Source: Pseudomonas borbori
GTDB lineage: Bacteria; Pseudomonadota; Gammaproteobacteria; Pseudomonadales; Pseudomonadaceae
Length of the DNA: 64,000 nucleotides
Direction of reading: 5' to 3'
Assembly: GCF_900115555.1 (NCBI RefSeq)
Contig: NZ_FOWX01000008.1
Coordinates: 73,472-137,471 of the forward strand
Part shown: piece by piece, positions 59,375-64,000 of the stretch
Layout: each line of letters begins with the position of its first letter
Position numbering within the stretch: position 1 is the stretch's first letter
Program-made: the position numbers and the translations under genes
Notes under the pieces: generated by a model
The model's input: the letters and a program-made list of their open reading frames with translations, nothing else
What the model was told of the DNA's origin: nothing
The model's database searches: none

Positions 59375-59387
59375 AACTGTCTATACT
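59359..59387 (+). promoter_or_regulatory. Sigma-70-like promoter of sdhCDAB
   Basis: TTGTCA (59359-59364) and TATACT (59382-59387) with a 17-bp spacer, the predicted start near 59394. The leader to the sdhC GTG would be about 110 nt. Confidence 0.6.
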
Positions 59388-59506
59388 CTGCGCCCGACCG
59401 CCAAGGGCCTTGCGCCTTTAATTCTGGTGGTTGTCACTCCTTGGGTGATGGGTACCTGACCAGTGCACTTCCCGACAACTTTGCCCTGATAGTTGGGGCT
59501 CTCAGT

Positions 59507-59896
59507 GTGATAATAAAAGCCGTGAATAGCCAACGACCTGTAAACCTCGACCTTAGGACTATCAAACTCCCAGTCACCGCTTACACGTCCATTCTTCACC
59601 GTATCTCCGGTGTCATTCTCTTCGTCGGCATTGCCGTGCTGCTGTACGGGCTCGACAAGTCGCTGGCATCAGAGGAAGGCTTCGCCGCGGTGAAAGAATG
59701 TCTGACCAGTCCGCTGGCCAAGTTCGTGATCTGGGGATTGCTGTCCGCTCTGCTTTACCACTTGGTGGCCGGAGTTCGCCACTTGATCATGGACATGGGT
59801 ATCGGTGAGACGCTGGAAGGCGGCAAGCTGGGCTCGAAACTCGTTCTCGTCGTTTCGGCGGTCGTGATCGTATTGGTGGGGGTGTGGATATGGTAA
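59507..59896 (+). CDS. sdhC: Succinate dehydrogenase cytochrome b556 subunit SdhC
   Basis: A 129-residue three-helix membrane anchor that holds haem b and ubiquinone with SdhD. The family start SQRPVNLDLRTIKLPVTAYTSILHRISG is present; the haem-ligand His is likely in GLLSALLYHLVAGVRHLIMD. An open frame goes back to 59441, but a GTG at 59507 gives the length and N-terminus expected (RPVNLDL near residue 10, as in E. coli). GTG at 59522 is also possible. It overlaps sdhD by 7 bp. Confidence 0.93.
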   Translation: MIIKAVNSQRPVNLDLRTIKLPVTAYTSILHRISGVILFVGIAVLLYGLDKSLASEEGFAAVKECLTSPLAKFVIWGLLSALLYHLVAGVRHLIMDMGIGETLEGGKLGSKLVLVVSAVVIVLVGVWIW

Positions 59897-60258
59897 CCAA
59901 CGTCACGAATTTCTCGCGCTCGGGTCTGTATGACTGGATGGCGCAGCGTGTGTCGGCAGTCGTTCTCGCGGCTTATGTGGTGTTCCTGCTGGGTTATATA
60001 GTAGTCAACCCAAGCATGGGTTATGCCGAATGGCATGCTCTGTTCTCCAATAACGCAATGCGCATTTTCAGCCTGCTGACTCTGGTGGCGCTCAGCGCTC
60101 ACGCCTGGGTCGGTATGTGGACGATTTCCACCGACTACCTGACGCCGATGGCGCTGGGTAAGTGGGCGACCGGTGTGCGTTTCCTGTTTCAGGCGGCGTG
60201 TGGCATTGCCATGTTCACGTTCTTCGTCTGGGGCGTGCAGATTCTTTGGGGTAACTGA
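59890..60258 (+). CDS. sdhD: Succinate dehydrogenase membrane anchor SdhD
   Basis: A 122-residue three-helix subunit of respiratory complex II. The N-terminus (NFSRSGLYDWMAQRVSAVVL) and the haem-binding His segment (LVALSAHAWVGMWTISTDYL) are intact. The ATG at 59890 follows GGGGGTG and overlaps the sdhC stop; an earlier ATG is two codons upstream. It ends 3 bp before the sdhA ATG. Confidence 0.95.
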   Translation: MVTNVTNFSRSGLYDWMAQRVSAVVLAAYVVFLLGYIVVNPSMGYAEWHALFSNNAMRIFSLLTLVALSAHAWVGMWTISTDYLTPMALGKWATGVRFLFQAACGIAMFTFFVWGVQILWGN

Positions 60259-60261
60259 TTC

Positions 60262-62031
60262 ATGACTATTCGTACTCTTTCTTATGACGCCATCATCGTT
60301 GGTGGTGGTGGCGCGGGTATGCGCGCTGCGCTGCAGTTGGCTCAAGGCGGCCACAAGACCGCAGTAGTCACCAAGGTCTTCCCGACCCGTTCGCACACCG
60401 TTTCCGCCCAGGGCGGCATCACCTGCGCCATCGCTTCGGCCGATCCAAACGACGATTGGCGCTGGCACATGTACGACACCGTCAAGGGCTCCGACTACAT
60501 CGGTGACCAGGACGCTATCGAATATATGTGCTCCGTTGGTCCGGAAGCCGTGTTCGAGCTGGAGCACATGGGGCTGCCGTTCTCCCGCACCGAGCAGGGC
60601 CGCATCTATCAGCGTCCGTTCGGTGGCCAGTCCAAGGACTTCGGCAAGGGTGGCCAGGCCGCCCGTACCTGCGCTGCCGCCGACCGTACCGGTCACGCCC
60701 TGTTGCATACCCTGTACCAGGCCAACCTCAAGGCCGGCACCTCGTTCCTCAACGAGTGGTACGCGGTCGATCTGGTGAAGAACCAGGATGGCGCCATCGT
60801 CGGTGTGATCGCCATTTGCATCGAAAACGGCGAAACCGTGTACATCCGCTCCAAGGCCGTGGTTCTGGCCACCGGTGGGGCCGGTCGTATCTACGCCTCC
60901 ACCACCAACGCCCTGATCAACACCGGTGATGGCGTGGGCATGGCCCTGCGTGCCGGCGTGCCGGTGCAGGACATCGAAATGTGGCAGTTCCACCCGACCG
61001 GTATCGCCGGCGCGGGCGTACTGGTCACCGAAGGTTGCCGCGGTGAAGGCGGTTACCTGATCAACGTCCATGGCGAGCGTTTCATGGAGCGCTATGCGCC
61101 CAACGCCAAAGACCTGGCCGGCCGCGACGTGGTTGCCCGTTCCATGGTCAAGGAAGTCATCGCCGGCAACGGTTGTGGCCCGGACAAGGACCACGTACTG
61201 CTGAAGCTCGATCACCTTGGCGAAGACGTGCTGCACAGTCGCCTGCCTGGCATCTGCGAGCTGTCGAAGACCTTCGCCCACGTCGATCCGGTCGTCGCGC
61301 CGGTTCCGGTGATCCCGACCTGCCATTACATGATGGGCGGCGTACCGACCAACATCCATGGTCAGGCCATTACCCAGGATGCCAACGGCAACGACAAGAT
61401 CATCGACGGTCTATTCGCCGTAGGTGAAGTGGCCTGCGTATCGGTGCACGGTGCCAACCGTCTGGGTGGCAACTCGCTGCTCGACCTGGTGGTATTCGGT
61501 CGCGCCGCCGGCCTGCACCTGGAAAAAGCCCTGAAAGAAGGCGTGGAAGTCCGTGGCGCCAGCGCAACCGACATCGAACAGTCGCTCAAGCGTCTGTCCG
61601 GGGTCAACGAGCGCACCAGCGGTGAAGACGTCGCGCCGCTGCGTAAAGAACTGCAACAGTGCATGCAGAACTACTTCGGTGTATTCCGTACCGGCGAATA
61701 CATGCAGAAGGGCATTGCCCAGTTGAGCGACCTGCGCGAGCGCATCGCCAGCGTCAAGATCGCGGACAAGAGCCAGGCGTTCAACACTGCGCGTATCGAG
61801 GCCCTGGAACTGCAAAACCTGCTCGAAGTGGCCGAAGCCACCGCGATCGCCGCCGAGGTTCGCAAGGAATCCCGTGGCGCGCATGCCCGCGAAGACTTCG
61901 AAGACCGTGATGACGAGAACTGGCTGTGCCATTCCCTGTACTTCCCGGGTGAAAAGCGCGTGGCCAAACGTGCCGTCAACTTCTCGCCGAAGACAGTTCC
62001 GACGTTTGAACCCATGGTTCGGACTTATTAA
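60262..62031 (+). CDS. sdhA: Succinate dehydrogenase flavoprotein subunit SdhA
   Basis: A 589-residue FAD enzyme that oxidises succinate to fumarate. The N-terminal dinucleotide site is [16 protein letters not shown]; covalent FAD attachment is at His45 (SHTVSAQGG). Catalytic Arg/His segments GEGGYLIN and HCHYMMGG-type ([11 protein letters not shown]) are present. A complete family-length protein in the sdhCDAB order. Confidence 0.97.
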   Translation: MTIRTLSYDAIIVGGGGAGMRAALQLAQGGHKTAVVTKVFPTRSHTVSAQGGITCAIASADPNDDWRWHMYDTVKGSDYIGDQDAIEYMCSVGPEAVFELEHMGLPFSRTEQGRIYQRPFGGQSKDFGKGGQAARTCAAADRTGHALLHTLYQANLKAGTSFLNEWYAVDLVKNQDGAIVGVIAICIENGETVYIRSKAVVLATGGAGRIYASTTNALINTGDGVGMALRAGVPVQDIEMWQFHPTGIAGAGVLVTEGCRGEGGYLINVHGERFMERYAPNAKDLAGRDVVARSMVKEVIAGNGCGPDKDHVLLKLDHLGEDVLHSRLPGICELSKTFAHVDPVVAPVPVIPTCHYMMGGVPTNIHGQAITQDANGNDKIIDGLFAVGEVACVSVHGANRLGGNSLLDLVVFGRAAGLHLEKALKEGVEVRGASATDIEQSLKRLSGVNERTSGEDVAPLRKELQQCMQNYFGVFRTGEYMQKGIAQLSDLRERIASVKIADKSQAFNTARIEALELQNLLEVAEATAIAAEVRKESRGAHAREDFEDRDDENWLCHSLYFPGEKRVAKRAVNFSPKTVPTFEPMVRTY

Positions 62032-62042
62032 GGGTGGCTGAT

Positions 62043-62750
62043 ATGTTGCAAGTCAGTGTTTATCGTTACAACCCGGAGCAGGACTCTGCGCCGTTCATGC
62101 AGGACTTCCAGGTCGACACCGGTGGCAAGGACATCATGGTTCTCGATGTGCTGGCGCTGATCAAGGAGCAGGACGAGGGTTTCTCCTACCGTCGCTCCTG
62201 TCGCGAAGGCGTCTGCGGTTCCGATGGCATGAATATCAACGGCAGGAATGGCCTGGCCTGCATCACGCCGATTTCGGCGGCGGGCCTCAAGGGCGGCAAG
62301 CTGGTAATTCGTCCTTTGCCGGGTTTGCCGGTGATTCGTGACCTGGCTGTCGATATGAGCATCTTCTACAAGCAATACGAGAAGGTGCAGCCGTACCTGC
62401 AGAACGATTCGCCGGCTCCGGCCATCGAACGCCTGCAAACCCCGGAAGAGCGCGAGAAGCTGGATGGCCTCTACGAGTGCATCCTGTGCGCCTGCTGTTC
62501 GACCAGTTGCCCTTCGTTCTGGTGGAATCCGGACAAGTTCCTCGGTCCCGCTGCGTTGCTGCAGGCCTATCGTTTCCTGGCCGACAGCCGCGACACCAAG
62601 ACCGAAGAGCGCCTGGCTGCATTGGACGACCCGTTTAGCGTGTTCCGTTGCCGCGGCATCATGAACTGCGTGAATGTTTGCCCCAAGGGTCTCAATCCGA
62701 CCAAGGCAATCGGCCACGTACGCAACATGCTGTTGCAGAGCGGTATCTGA
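62043..62750 (+). CDS. sdhB: Succinate dehydrogenase iron-sulfur subunit SdhB
   Basis: A 235-residue electron-transfer subunit with [2Fe-2S] cysteines in SCREGVCGSDGMNI, and [4Fe-4S]/[3Fe-4S] cysteines in ECILCACCSTSCPSFWW and CRGIMNCVNVCPKGLNP. The ATG at 62043 has AAGGGTG about 10 bases upstream; the frame also opens from a GTG at 62034, but the ATG gives the family length. The end of the sdh operon may run on into sucA. Confidence 0.97.
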   Translation: MLQVSVYRYNPEQDSAPFMQDFQVDTGGKDIMVLDVLALIKEQDEGFSYRRSCREGVCGSDGMNINGRNGLACITPISAAGLKGGKLVIRPLPGLPVIRDLAVDMSIFYKQYEKVQPYLQNDSPAPAIERLQTPEEREKLDGLYECILCACCSTSCPSFWWNPDKFLGPAALLQAYRFLADSRDTKTEERLAALDDPFSVFRCRGIMNCVNVCPKGLNPTKAIGHVRNMLLQSGI

Positions 62751-62996
62751 TTCAAGGCTTTACCTGTGACACCTGCGGCGCCTGGTTTGAAGCCAGCGTC
62801 GCAGTATAGCCAGAGCCGCAGCTCACAAAGCCGTGGCTCTAACTTTGAAAAATATGACGACCAGCAGGGGCATCCGGGCTGGTGCCCGGACTATCTGCGG
62901 GATCCGTGGTGGCTTTACCGAAGTCGCTGCTTCAAGACTTCGGAAGCCTGAACGGTTTCTTCGCCGGTGGTGTCCCCTTACCGAGGGTGACCAAGC

Positions 62997-64000
62997 ATGC
63001 AAGAAAGCGTGATGCAGCGCATGTGGAACAGTGCCCACCTATCCGGTGGTAACGCTGCCTATGTGGAAGAGCTCTATGAGCTTTACCTGCACGATCCCAA
63101 CGCTGTGCCCGAAGAGTGGCGCACCTACTTTCAGAAGTTGCCTGCAGATGGCAACGCTGCTACTGATGTATCGCATTCCACGGTTCGCGATCACTTCGTG
63201 TTGCTGGCGAAAAACCAGCGCCGCGCCCAGCCGGTATCCGCCGGCAGCGTAAGCAGCGAGCACGAAAAGAAGCAGGTTGAAGTCCTGCGCATGATCCAGG
63301 CATTTCGCATGCGTGGCCATCAGGCCGCCCAGCTCGATCCGCTGGGTCTGTGGCAACGGCATGCACCGGCTGATCTGTCGATCAATCACTACGGCCTGAC
63401 CAATGCCGACTTGGACACCACCTTCCGTACCGGTGGTCTGTTCATCGGTAAGGAAGAGGCGACCCTGCGCGAAATTCATGATGCCTTGCAGCAGACCTAT
63501 TGCCGCACCATCGGCGCCGAATTCACCCACATCGTCGATTCCGAGCAGCGCAACTGGTTTGCCCAGCGCCTGGAAAGCGTGCGTGGGCGGCCGAATGTTT
63601 CCGCCGAAGTGCAGAGCCATCTGCTCGAGCGTCTGACTGCCGCCGAGGGTCTGGAAAAATACCTGGGCACCAAGTACCCGGGCACCAAGCGCTTCGGTCT
63701 GGAAGGCGGTGAGAGCCTGATTCCGCTGCTCGATGAAATGATCCAGCGCGCCGGCTCCTACGGTACCAAGGAAGTCGTCATCGGTATGGCCCACCGCGGC
63801 CGCCTCAACGTGCTGGTCAACACCTTCGGCAAGAACCCGCGTGATCTGTTCGACGAGTTCGAAGGCAAGAAAACCGAAGGTCTGTCCTCCGGCGACGTCA
63901 AGTACCACCAGGGTTTCTCCTCCAACGTCATGACTGCCGGTGGCGAAGTGCACCTGGCCATGGCGTTCAACCCTTCGCACCTGGAGATCGTTTCGCCGGT
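62997..64000 (+). CDS. sucA: 2-oxoglutarate dehydrogenase E1, 3' partial
   Basis: The first 334 codons of the thiamine-diphosphate E1 component of the 2-oxoglutarate dehydrogenase complex. The start MQESVMQRMWNSAHLSGGNA and the N-terminal helical segment YVEELYELYLHDPNAVP are diagnostic. FRMRGHQAAQLDPLG and VVIGMAHRGRLNVLVNTFGK follow, and the frame is open at the window end. A 246-bp spacer with possible hairpins (AGAGCC...GGCTCT at 62812-62840; CCGGGC-TGGT-GCCCGG at 62874-62889) separates it from sdhB. Confidence 0.97.
   Translation, partial: MQESVMQRMWNSAHLSGGNAAYVEELYELYLHDPNAVPEEWRTYFQKLPADGNAATDVSHSTVRDHFVLLAKNQRRAQPVSAGSVSSEHEKKQVEVLRMIQAFRMRGHQAAQLDPLGLWQRHAPADLSINHYGLTNADLDTTFRTGGLFIGKEEATLREIHDALQQTYCRTIGAEFTHIVDSEQRNWFAQRLESVRGRPNVSAEVQSHLLERLTAAEGLEKYLGTKYPGTKRFGLEGGESLIPLLDEMIQRAGSYGTKEVVIGMAHRGRLNVLVNTFGKNPRDLFDEFEGKKTEGLSSGDVKYHQGFSSNVMTAGGEVHLAMAFNPSHLEIVSP

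Noticed and set aside
59755..61359. 534-codon open frame on the minus strand
   Set aside because: Antisense to sdhC, sdhD and sdhA, all of which are certain genes.

Overview
This window is about 64 kb of GC-rich chromosome from a Pseudomonas (Gammaproteobacteria). Much of the gene order matches the P. aeruginosa core chromosome as I remember it: dnaX-ybaB-recR-acyl-CoA dehydrogenase, then apt-anr-hemN-ccoSIHG, two tandem cbb3 oxidase operons, aer-acnA-rlmM-tusA, and finally gltA/sdhCDAB/sucA. Species cannot be fixed from the sequence alone. No rRNA, tRNA, CRISPR array, prophage or transposase gene was seen.

Layout. 1-1.6 kb: the end of a tad (Flp pilus) locus (tadC, tadD). 1.7-8.3 kb: an HU gene, the SRP RNA (ffs), two small Pseudomonas proteins, dnaX-ybaB-recR, and a 5'-truncated acyl-CoA dehydrogenase. 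8.4-10.6 kb: a cold-shock gene and the ohr/ohrR peroxide-defence pair with palindromic operators. 10.9-19.9 kb: a four-gene minus-strand signalling operon. It encodes a soluble PAS histidine kinase, a response regulator with a degenerate YN-GFP form of HD-GYP, a short response regulator, and a 1916-residue membrane protein with PAS, GAF, LOV, GGDEF, EAL and REC domains. A conserved Cys-rich protein of unknown function is divergent from it. 21-38 kb: a bacterial voltage-gated sodium channel, then the microaerobic respiration block: apt, anr (the O2 sensor), hemN with an Anr box, cbb3 assembly genes ccoGHIS, and two complete ccoNOQP operons, the second with an Anr box. 38-54 kb: a hydrolase, a lone cyclic-nucleotide-binding protein, aer, acnA, rlmM, tusA, a DUF3080 lipoprotein, a MATE pump, pdxB, an ATP-NAD kinase-like protein, a DCC-family protein and an ABC exporter. 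54-64 kb: rhtA, ppnP, an exonuclease, a beta-hydroxyacid dehydrogenase, a YkgJ cysteine-cluster protein, a START-domain protein, then gltA divergent from sdhCDAB-sucA, with tandem operator-like repeats in the shared promoter region.

How it works together. The centre of the window is oxygen-limited respiration: Anr controls haem synthesis (hemN) and an inducible cbb3 oxidase, the Cco assembly proteins deliver copper and haem, Aer moves cells along redox gradients, and AcnA, GltA, Sdh and SucA feed electrons in. The most striking system is the c-di-GMP operon. Its giant protein carries a LOV domain with the photoactive cysteine and all the flavin-contacting residues I can check, placed directly before intact GGDEF and EAL domains, so a blue-light input to c-di-GMP turnover is likely.

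Several intergenic repeat families are also present. One is a MITE-like element of about 180 bp with 20-bp terminal inverted repeats. Another repeat block, a nested 288-bp palindrome, sits with a MITE copy inside the ccoGHIS gene cluster.
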